The position numbers were made by a program, and so were the translations under genes. This document shows positions 1-5,861 of a stretch of 11,397 nucleotides of DNA, one piece after another (the first letter of the stretch is position 1; each line of letters starts with the position of its first letter). Below the pieces are notes generated by a model that worked only from the letters and a program-made list of their open reading frames with translations, was not told where the DNA came from and searched no databases. The DNA comes from Pelagibius sp050290145 (GTDB taxonomy: Bacteria; Pseudomonadota; Alphaproteobacteria; Kiloniellales; Kiloniellaceae): contig JBNKHC010000290.1 in NCBI GenBank assembly GCA_050290145.1, positions 1-11,397 on the forward strand, given 5' to 3'.

Positions 1-7
1 GGCAGCT

Positions 8-778
8 ATGACCGAATATCTGCGCCTCGGCGTGAACATCGACCACGTGGCGACCATCCGCAACGCCCGTGGCGGCGGCCACCCCGACCCGGTCCGGGCT
101 GCGCGAATGGCCGCCTCGGCCGGTGCCGACGGGATCACCGCCCATCTGCGCGAGGACCGGCGCCACATTTCCGACGAGGATATCGCCAGGCTGACGGCCG
201 AAATCGATCTGCCGCTGAACCTGGAAATGGCGGCCACCGACGAAATGCTGGAGATCGCCCTGCGCCACCGCCCCCATGCCGCCTGCATCGTGCCGGAGCG
301 GCGCGAGGAGCGGACGACCGAGGGCGGACTCGACGCAGCCGGCGGTCAAAACCACCTGCAGCGCTTCGTCGACAGCCTGAGAGACGCGGGCTCGCGGGTT
401 TCGCTGTTTGTGGAGCCGGATTCCAAGCAGCTCGAGGCGGCGGTGCGTCTGGGAGCGCCGGTCGTCGAACTGCACACCGGGGCCTACTGCGATGCCTTTC
501 TCGCGGACCCAGAAGGGCCGCAGACGAAGGTCCATCTCGAGCGCATCCGAGCGGCGGCGGCTCTTGCCGATGATCTGGGGCTGGAGTGCCACGCCGGGCA
601 CGGGCTGACTTTCGACACGGTGGGCTCTGTTGCCGTCATCCCGACCATTGCCGAGCTGAACATCGGGCACTTCCTGGTTGGAGAAGCGATTTTCAGCGGT
701 CTCGACAGCGCCATCCGGCGGATGCGGGCACTGATGAACAAGGCCCGCGCCGAGGCCGGCGGCGCCCGCAGCGCCTAG
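8..778 (+). CDS. pdxJ: Pyridoxine 5'-phosphate synthase PdxJ
   Basis: PdxJ condenses 3-amino-2-oxopropyl phosphate with 1-deoxy-D-xylulose 5-phosphate to make pyridoxine 5'-phosphate. This is the last ring-forming step of the DXP-dependent vitamin B6 pathway in the cytoplasm. The 256-residue protein has the usual family length and is a complete TIM barrel. Visible family motifs are the N-terminal LGVNIDHVAT (residues 7-16), the phosphate/active-site segment HLREDRRH (46-53), NLEMA with the catalytic-type Glu at 73, VPERREE (96-102), and AGHGL with the active-site His at 198. The start ATG lies only 7 bases from the window edge, so its ribosome-binding site is mostly out of view. The stop is TAG, and acpS follows after 29 nt in the pdxJ-acpS arrangement common in proteobacteria. 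Identification is firm. Confidence 0.97.
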   Translation: MTEYLRLGVNIDHVATIRNARGGGHPDPVRAARMAASAGADGITAHLREDRRHISDEDIARLTAEIDLPLNLEMAATDEMLEIALRHRPHAACIVPERREERTTEGGLDAAGGQNHLQRFVDSLRDAGSRVSLFVEPDSKQLEAAVRLGAPVVELHTGAYCDAFLADPEGPQTKVHLERIRAAAALADDLGLECHAGHGLTFDTVGSVAVIPTIAELNIGHFLVGEAIFSGLDSAIRRMRALMNKARAEAGGARSA

Positions 779-795
779 CCGATGGGCGGATTTGC

Positions 796-799
796 GGAG
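796..799 (+). promoter_or_regulatory. Ribosome-binding site of acpS
   Basis: GGAG lies 8 nt before the GTG codon at 808. It is the main reason for choosing GTG over upstream in-frame starts inside pdxJ. Confidence 0.6.
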
Positions 800-807
800 C
801 AGCGGCG

Positions 808-1215
808 GTGATTCTGGGGCTGGGCAGCGATCTCATCGACATCAGGCGTATCGAGAAGACCCTGGAGCGCTTCGGCGAGCGCTTTACCGAGCGCGTCTTC
901 ACCGATATCGAGCGCACAAAGTCTGACCGGCGCGCCCAGCGGGCGGCCAGCTACGCGAAGCGTTTTGCCGCAAAGGAAGCCTGCGCCAAGGCGCTGGGCA
1001 CCGGGGTGCCGCGGCGCGGCGTCCACTGGCGTGACCTCGGCGTGGTCAACCTGCCGAGCGGCAAGCCGACCATGGCATTGACGCGCGGCGCGGCTGAGCG
1101 CTTGGCTGAAATGACCCCAGCGGGTATGAAGGCCCAGATCGATGTAACTATCACTGATGATTATCCCCTCGCTCAGGTTATTGTCATCATCTCGGCACTT
1201 CCTGAAGATGGTTAG
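808..1215 (+). CDS. acpS: Holo-[acyl-carrier-protein] synthase AcpS
   Basis: AcpS transfers the 4'-phosphopantetheine arm from coenzyme A to a serine of apo-ACP, activating it for fatty acid synthesis. The 135-residue product matches the small trimeric AcpS class. It opens with ILGLGSDLIDIRRIE, where Asp8 is the expected Mg-binding residue. It continues with FAAKEACAKALGTG (53-66), where Glu57 is the second metal ligand, and ends with the family's TITDDYPLAQ strand (114-123). The start is GTG at 808: a GGAG at 796-799 sits 8 nt upstream, and the family N-terminus begins exactly there. The frame stays open upstream into pdxJ (from 586), but those residues have no AcpS similarity. The last 25 or so codons are visibly richer in A/T than the rest. 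Cotranscribed with pdxJ and lepB by spacing. Confidence 0.95.
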   Translation: MILGLGSDLIDIRRIEKTLERFGERFTERVFTDIERTKSDRRAQRAASYAKRFAAKEACAKALGTGVPRRGVHWRDLGVVNLPSGKPTMALTRGAAERLAEMTPAGMKAQIDVTITDDYPLAQVIVIISALPEDG

Positions 1216-1217
1216 GC

Positions 1218-1265
1218 TCCCTGGCAGGTTCCCGGGGAGGTTTCCTCGGCGACGGCAGCCAGGGA
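1218..1265 (+). promoter_or_regulatory. Stem-loop in the lepB leader covering its likely ribosome-binding site
   Basis: TCCCTGGC (1218-1225) is perfectly complementary to GCCAGGGA (1258-1265), giving an 8-bp stem. The 32-nt interior can form a second small hairpin, GAGG (1237-1240) with CCTC (1244-1247) around TTT. The 3' arm contains AGGGA (1261-1265), the best Shine-Dalgarno-like stretch at a good distance (9 nt) from the lepB ATG at 1275, so the fold would hide it. No T-run follows, so this is not an intrinsic terminator. The base pairing is seen directly; any regulatory role is inferred. Confidence 0.4.
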
Positions 1266-1274
1266 CGAAGGAAA

Positions 1275-2084
1275 ATGGAAAGATTGATGCTTAATGAAGG
1301 GCCGGGCAGCGACCCGGGAGACAAGGCACCACGAGAGGGTGCGAAGGAAGAGGAGCAGCCGGGCAGCGCTTGGATGGAAACGCTGAGGACGGTGGTCATC
1401 GCGGTCCTGATCGCCGTCGGTGTCAGGACCTTCGCCTATGAGCCCTTCAATATTCCGTCTGGCTCCATGGAGCCGACGCTGCTCGTCGGGGACTATCTCT
1501 TCGTTTCCAAGCTGTCCTATGGCTACAGCCGCCATTCCTTGCCCTTCGGGTTGCCGCTGTTCAAGGGGCGAATCTTTTCCTCCGACCCGGAAATCGGCGA
1601 CGTGGCGGTTTTCGCCTACCCGAGGGACGAGAAGACCGACTACATCAAACGGATCGTCGGTTTGCCGGGTGACAAGATCGAGGTGCGCGAAGGCATCCTC
1701 TACATCAATGATGTGGCGGCCAAGCGGGAGCTTCTTTCAGCCTCGGAAATCGCGGAGCTTCGCTACTACAATCCCCAAGGACGGCTGTACTACGAGACGC
1801 TTCCGAACGGACGCCGGCACCTCATCCAGGAATACAGCGACAGGCAGGCTCTGGACGACTTCAAGCCGGTGGTCGTGAAGGAGGGGCACTTCTTCGCCAT
1901 GGGCGACAACCGGGACAACAGCCAGGACAGCCGAGTGCCCGGGGTCGGGCAGGTTCCCCTGGAGAATCTCGTTGGTCGCGCTGACATTCTGTTTTTCTCC
2001 CACGACGGTGCCAGTGCGTGGTGGAAGTTCTGGACCTGGCCGAGCACCATTCGCTTCGGCCGGATCGGCGATGGCATCGAATAG
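1275..2084 (+). CDS. lepB: Signal peptidase I LepB
   Basis: Type I signal peptidase is an inner-membrane serine/lysine protease that removes signal peptides from exported proteins. The 269-residue protein has a charged cytoplasmic tail (1-33), one predicted membrane segment (about 37-53), then the periplasmic catalytic domain. Signature boxes are complete: IPSGSMEPTL with nucleophile Ser64, YIKRIVGLPGD with general base Lys125, and GDNRDNSQDSR (210-220). A single membrane anchor is usual for alphaproteobacterial LepB, whereas the E. coli enzyme has two. Start ATG 1275 is preferred because AGGGA lies 9 nt upstream. ATG 1287 (Met5) is an alternative that would lose four residues. The 59-nt gap from acpS carries a stem-loop that may sequester the ribosome-binding site. 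The 3' end overlaps rnc by 14 nt, implying translational coupling. Confidence 0.97.
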   Translation: MERLMLNEGPGSDPGDKAPREGAKEEEQPGSAWMETLRTVVIAVLIAVGVRTFAYEPFNIPSGSMEPTLLVGDYLFVSKLSYGYSRHSLPFGLPLFKGRIFSSDPEIGDVAVFAYPRDEKTDYIKRIVGLPGDKIEVREGILYINDVAAKRELLSASEIAELRYYNPQGRLYYETLPNGRRHLIQEYSDRQALDDFKPVVVKEGHFFAMGDNRDNSQDSRVPGVGQVPLENLVGRADILFFSHDGASAWWKFWTWPSTIRFGRIGDGIE

Positions 2085-2808
2085 GCGGAGGACTGGGCCC
2101 CAGGCAGCCGCCAAGGGGGGCAGTACGCTGTCTCAACTGCAGGACCGGCTTGGGCATCGCTTTGCCGATCAGGCATTGCTGGTTCGGGCCCTGACCCATC
2201 CTTCCGTTTCCGCCGATCCCAGCCACCGTGGCGGCGACTACGAGCGCCTCGAGTTCCTGGGCGACCGCGTGCTGGGTCTGGTCGTCGCGGAGATGCTGTT
2301 CGAGCGGTTTCCGGAGGAAGCCGAGGGCCTCTTGGCCCGCCGCCTCGCGAAACTCGTAGGAAAGGACACCTTGGCTTCGGTGGCCGAAGACCTTGATCTC
2401 GGAAACGTCATGCGGTTTGCCATGGGTGAGGACGAGAAACAGGGGCGCAGCAATCCCGGCCTGCTCTCCGATGCCTGTGAGGCAGTGATCGCCGCCCTCT
2501 ACCTGGATGGCGGCCTGCCGGTGGCTCAGGCCTTTATAGTTCAGGCCTGGCGGCAGCGGATCGAAGAGGACCGGGAGCCGCCTTCCGACGCCAAGACCGA
2601 ATTGCAGGAATGGGCCCAGGGGCGTGGCCTGCCGCTGCCACGCTACAGTGAGGTTGACCGCCAGGGGCCGCCACACGACCCTCTGTTCACCATCAGCGTC
2701 GAGGTGGAGGGCAAACAGCCACAGACCGGGACCGGCCGTTCCAAACGGGCGGCGGAACAGGATGCAGCGGCGCAGCTTCTGTCCCTGGTGAAGGAAAAGC
2801 GACGATGA
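2071..2808 (+). CDS. rnc: Ribonuclease III
   Basis: RNase III cleaves double-stranded RNA, including the 30S rRNA precursor and structured mRNAs. The 245-residue protein has the standard layout. An N-terminal nuclease domain (about 18-165) carries the signature ERLEFLGD (58-65), with metal-binding Glu61 and Asp65 and a second acidic pair, Asp134 and Glu137, in LLSDACEAVIAAL. A C-terminal dsRNA-binding domain (about 172-243) begins DAKTELQEWAQ and contains the SKRAAEQDAA helix. The start is ATG 2071, inside the end of lepB in another frame. The open frame continues upstream to 1972 but only as a lepB overlap. A GGAGG just after the lepB stop (2087-2091) has no suitable in-frame start behind it, so the overlapping start is retained. 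The stop overlaps the era start as ATGA. Confidence 0.96.
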   Translation: MASNRRRTGPQAAAKGGSTLSQLQDRLGHRFADQALLVRALTHPSVSADPSHRGGDYERLEFLGDRVLGLVVAEMLFERFPEEAEGLLARRLAKLVGKDTLASVAEDLDLGNVMRFAMGEDEKQGRSNPGLLSDACEAVIAALYLDGGLPVAQAFIVQAWRQRIEEDREPPSDAKTELQEWAQGRGLPLPRYSEVDRQGPPHDPLFTISVEVEGKQPQTGTGRSKRAAEQDAAAQLLSLVKEKRR

Positions 2809-3716
2809 GCACGGCAGAAGCGCCGCAGCGCTGTGGGTTCGTGGCCGTGGTCGGTGCGCCGAATGCCGGGAAGTCGACCCTGGTGAACCAGCTCGTCGGT
2901 GCCAAGGTTTCCATTGTCACTCACAAGGTACAGACCACGCGGACACGCGTGCGCGGGATCGCCGTTCACGGCAACAGCCAAATCGTTTTCATCGACACGC
3001 CAGGCATCTTTATGGCCAAGCGCCGGTTGGAGCGCGCCATGGTGCAGGCTGCCTGGGCCGGGGTCGAGGATGCCGACGTTGTCCTGGTGATTCACGATGC
3101 CGGACGCAAGAAGATCTCCGATGATGCGCGGCGGGTGATCGAAGGGCTGGCCGACAGCCGCTGCGAACTCGTGCTGGTGCTGAACAAGGTCGATCTGGTC
3201 AAGCGCGAGCGGCTGCTGGAGCTTGCCGCGGAGCTCTCGACCATGGCCGACTTCTCGAAGGTCTTCATGATCTCGGCCCTGACCGGCGACGGCCTGGAGG
3301 ATCTGCTGGATTACCTCGCCGGCCGCATGCCGGAGGGCCCGTGGCATTTCCCGGAAGACCAGCTCTCCGACATCTCCTTGCGCCTGCTCGCGGCAGAGAT
3401 CACCCGCGAGAAGCTCTTCTTGAACCTCCACCAGGAACTGCCCTACGCCCTGACGGTGGAAAGCGAAGGCTGGGAGGAGTTCAAGGATGGCTCGGTGCGG
3501 ATCGAGCAGACCATCTATGTGGGCCGGGAACAGCACAAGGCCATGTGCCTGGGCAAGGGCGGCAAGACCATCCGGATGGTTCGCGAAGCGGCGCAGAAGG
3601 AAATGGAGGAAGCCTTCGGGCAACCCGTCCACCTTTTCCTCTTCGTGAAGGTGCGCGAAAATTGGATCAATGACCCAGAGCGCTACCGAAATCTCGGCCT
3701 GGAATTCGATGCCTAG
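2805..3716 (+). CDS. era: GTPase Era
   Basis: Era is an essential GTPase that binds the 3' end of 16S rRNA and assists 30S subunit assembly at the inner face of the membrane. All G motifs are visible: G1 GAPNAGKS (17-24), G2 in QTTRTR (about 43-48), G3 DTPG (64-67), G4 NKVD (127-130) and a G5-like SAL around 163. The C-terminal KH RNA-binding domain carries LGKGGKTIRMVREAA starting at residue 249. The length of 303 residues is normal. The ATG overlaps the rnc TGA by 4 nt, so translation is likely coupled to RNase III. The two proteins act in the same rRNA maturation process, and their pairing is widely conserved. Confidence 0.97.
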   Translation: MSTAEAPQRCGFVAVVGAPNAGKSTLVNQLVGAKVSIVTHKVQTTRTRVRGIAVHGNSQIVFIDTPGIFMAKRRLERAMVQAAWAGVEDADVVLVIHDAGRKKISDDARRVIEGLADSRCELVLVLNKVDLVKRERLLELAAELSTMADFSKVFMISALTGDGLEDLLDYLAGRMPEGPWHFPEDQLSDISLRLLAAEITREKLFLNLHQELPYALTVESEGWEEFKDGSVRIEQTIYVGREQHKAMCLGKGGKTIRMVREAAQKEMEEAFGQPVHLFLFVKVRENWINDPERYRNLGLEFDA

Positions 3717-3743
3717 AGCCGCCGTCGACCTGGTGGTGCCGCA

Positions 3744-4478
3744 ATGAAGTGGGAAGATGAAGCCATCGTTCTGGCGTCCCGCCCGCACGGCGAAACGGCG
3801 GCGGTTGTCCAGCTGCTGACGCGCGCCCACGGCCGTCATGCAGGCCTCGTGCGCGGCGGGCAGAGCGCCCGCCTGCGCGGCGTCTACCAATCCGGCAACC
3901 GCGTTTCGGCGACCTGGAGCGGGCGCCTGGCCGAACATCTGGGCAACCTGGAGTGCGAGCTGGAATGCTCCTACATGGCCAGGGTCCTGGATGACTCGGA
4001 CCGCTTGGCCGCCCTCAGCGCGGCCACGGCGGTCTGCGAGGCGGCGATGCCCGAGCGCGAACCCCACGCGGCCTGCTTCGAGGGGCTGCTGGCCCTGTTG
4101 GAGGCCCTGGAAGGCGACCACTGGGCCGAGGTCTATGTGCGCTGGGAACTGGCCTTCCTGGCGGAGCTCGGCTTCGGACTCGATCTGACCCGCTGCGCGG
4201 CCGGCGTGGAGAATGACCAGCTTGCCTACGTGAGCCCCCGCTCGGGCCGGGCCGTCTCGCTGTCGGCCGGCGCCCCCTACCGGGAGAAGCTGCTGCCCTT
4301 GCCCGGCTTTCTGGTCGGTCGCGGGGAAGGCGGTACTGCTGCCGTGGCGGAGGGGCTGGCGCTCACCGGCTTTTTTCTTGAGCGCCACCTTTTCCACCCC
4401 CATGATAAGCCGCTGCCGCCAGCGAGGCTGCGCCTGGAACAGCGCTTTAGCGGGCCTTCCCGGGCGCTGTCCCAATAG
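3744..4478 (+). CDS. recO: DNA repair protein RecO
   Basis: RecO works with RecR, and usually RecF, to load RecA onto SSB-coated single-stranded DNA at gaps, and it anneals complementary strands. The 244-residue product has the family length. An N-terminal OB-fold (about 1-80) starts MKWEDEAIVLASRPHGE, the usual RecO opening. A helical C-terminal part follows, containing the conserved WELAFLAELGFGLDL (148-162) and a YVSPRSGRAV segment. It does not contain a four-cysteine zinc site: only one Cys follows the LDLTR motif. It starts 27 nt after era with no convincing Shine-Dalgarno sequence, which suits reinitiation in a polycistronic message. Position after era agrees with the assignment. Confidence 0.93.
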   Translation: MKWEDEAIVLASRPHGETAAVVQLLTRAHGRHAGLVRGGQSARLRGVYQSGNRVSATWSGRLAEHLGNLECELECSYMARVLDDSDRLAALSAATAVCEAAMPEREPHAACFEGLLALLEALEGDHWAEVYVRWELAFLAELGFGLDLTRCAAGVENDQLAYVSPRSGRAVSLSAGAPYREKLLPLPGFLVGRGEGGTAAVAEGLALTGFFLERHLFHPHDKPLPPARLRLEQRFSGPSRALSQ

Positions 4479-4520
4479 TCCACAGGTCAGGTCAGAACCG
4501 GTTTTTCGATTCCTTCACCG

Positions 4521-5771
4521 ATGACGCCTCAAGAAAAAGACCCTGTTGTAGTCATTGGTGCCGGCATCGTCGGCGTCTGCTGCGCGCTTTACCTGCTGCG
4601 CGACGGCCATCGCGTGGTTCTGGTTGACCGGGGCAAGCCGGGGGAGGGGACCTCCTTCGGCAACGGTTCCATTATCACGGAAGAGGCCGTGGTGCCGGTC
4701 CAGACGCCGGGCGTGGCACAGAAGGTGCCGCGCATGCTGGTCGATCCGCTGGGCCCACTGGCAATCCGCTGGTCCTATCTGCCGAAGATCGCGCCGTGGC
4801 TCCTCCACTTTATTCGCTACAGCAGCCCGCAGCGGGTTGAGGAGGTTTCCGTCGCCCTGGCGCGACTGCTCGACGGCTCGCTGAAGGCCTACGGGCCTCT
4901 GGTCGAGGCCGCGGGCATCAGCGACATGATCCGGCGCACCGGCTGGGTATCGGTCTACGAGACCGAAGCCGGCTTCAGGAGCTATGAGCCGATGCTGGAA
5001 CTGCAGCGGCGTCGGGGCGTTAATTTCGAGGTTCTACCGGCCGAGGAGCTTCGGCAACTGGAGCCGAGCCTGGCGCCGATATTCTTCCGCGGCGTCTTCT
5101 ATCCGGACGTTGCGCACACGGTGAACAACTTCCGGTTCGTCCAGGAACTGGCGGCGGCTTTCGTGCGCCTTGGCGGAGAAGTACGCCAGCAGAGTGTCGT
5201 CGGGTTTCAGCAAGGCGAAACCGGGGTCAGCGCCGTCGTGACTGAGGCCGATACGATCGCCTGCAGCGGCGTAGTCATCGCCGCGGGGGCCTGGTCCAAG
5301 ACGCTGACGGCCATGCTGGGATCCCGACCGGCGCTGGATACCGAGCGCGGCTATCACCTGACGCTGCCCCATGCCGGCGCAGATCTGCGGCTGCCGGTCT
5401 ATTCGACCGAGCGGGGGTTCGTCTGCACGCCGCTGGAACACGGCTTGCGAATCGCCGGGACCGTCGAACTCGGTGGGCTTGAGGCGGAACCGAACTGGCA
5501 GCGCGCCGAAGTTCTTTACCGCAACGCCAGCCGGTGGTTTCCCGGTCTCGACCGGCGGGAGGAGAGCCGCTGGATGGGCTTCCGTCCATCCATGCCCGAC
5601 TCGATTCCCGTCATCGGCCCATCTCCCCGGCATCGCAACGCGATCTTCGCCTTTGGCCACGGGCACTGCGGCTTGAGCCTGGCGGCGCGCACCGGCGATC
5701 TGGTGGCGGCCCTGCTGGCGGGGCGGGACCCGGGCATCGACATGCGCCCCTATCGCCCCGACCGCTTTTAA
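4521..5771 (+). CDS. FAD-dependent D-amino-acid dehydrogenase (DadA-like)
   Basis: This is a 416-residue member of the DAO flavoprotein family. It most resembles DadA-type dehydrogenases, which oxidise D-amino or related imino acids to 2-oxo acids and pass electrons to the membrane quinone pool. The N-terminal FAD-binding Rossmann motif is GAGIVG (13-18), followed by the ribose-binding acid in VVLVDRG (about 32-38). The C-terminal FAD-binding part has FRPSMPDSIPVIG (354-366) and GHGHCGLS (379-386). There is no signal peptide or membrane span, which is normal for the peripheral DadA class. The true substrate (D-alanine, another D-amino acid, D-hydroxyproline or similar) cannot be told from sequence alone. 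It lies 42 nt after recO without a clear ribosome-binding site and 90 nt before parC. Metabolic function is unlike its neighbours, so it may be a lineage-specific insertion. Family is confident and substrate open, so no symbol is given. Confidence 0.87.
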   Translation: MTPQEKDPVVVIGAGIVGVCCALYLLRDGHRVVLVDRGKPGEGTSFGNGSIITEEAVVPVQTPGVAQKVPRMLVDPLGPLAIRWSYLPKIAPWLLHFIRYSSPQRVEEVSVALARLLDGSLKAYGPLVEAAGISDMIRRTGWVSVYETEAGFRSYEPMLELQRRRGVNFEVLPAEELRQLEPSLAPIFFRGVFYPDVAHTVNNFRFVQELAAAFVRLGGEVRQQSVVGFQQGETGVSAVVTEADTIACSGVVIAAGAWSKTLTAMLGSRPALDTERGYHLTLPHAGADLRLPVYSTERGFVCTPLEHGLRIAGTVELGGLEAEPNWQRAEVLYRNASRWFPGLDRREESRWMGFRPSMPDSIPVIGPSPRHRNAIFAFGHGHCGLSLAARTGDLVAALLAGRDPGIDMRPYRPDRF

Positions 5772-5798
5772 AAATCCGCAGTTTTCTTAGGCAATTTG

Positions 5799-5826
5799 TT
5801 GCCATCGTCGGGCTGATCACTACTAT
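5799..5826 (+). promoter_or_regulatory. Candidate sigma-70 promoter of parC
   Basis: TTGCCA (5799-5804, five of six to TTGACA) is followed after 16 nt by TACTAT (5821-5826, four of six to TATAAT). It sits in an A/T-rich patch of otherwise G+C-rich sequence, just upstream of parC. It would place transcription start near 5833. The motif match is seen directly; activity is inferred. Confidence 0.4.
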
Positions 5827-5861
5827 ATCTGGTATTCTTTCTCGGAGTCGTGATCCCCTCT

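Noticed and set aside
586..807. N-terminal extension of acpS into pdxJ.
   Set aside because: The residues are the out-of-frame reading of pdxJ and do not resemble AcpS; the GTG at 808 with GGAG fits the family start.
782..811. Nine-codon frame (ATG 782 to TGA 809-811) overlapping the acpS start codon as GTGA.
   Set aside because: It could be a coupling leader, but it is too short to support by sequence alone and contains the acpS ribosome-binding site by necessity.
1102..1130. TTGGCT and TATGAA with 17-nt spacing inside acpS as an internal lepB promoter.
   Set aside because: Each hexamer matches only four of six positions and the site is inside coding sequence; no supporting A/T-rich context at the hexamers themselves.
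1861..2676. A 271-codon minus-strand frame opposite lepB and rnc.
   Set aside because: Antisense shadow of genuine genes; no recognisable motif and no ribosome-binding site considered convincing.
2643..4475. A 610-codon open frame on the minus strand opposite era and recO.
   Set aside because: It lies exactly opposite two well-recognised genes, and its Gln/His/Ala-rich translation has no domain. Long antisense frames are common in G+C-rich genes whose third positions are G or C.
4491..4508. AACCGGTT followed by TTT between recO and dadA, considered as a terminator.
   Set aside because: The palindrome has no room for a loop, so no stable hairpin precedes the T-run.
5850..5861. GTG 5850 as the parC start.
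   Set aside because: Not excluded, but GGAG is only 2 nt away, too close for good initiation; ATG 5862 gives an equally normal N-terminus.
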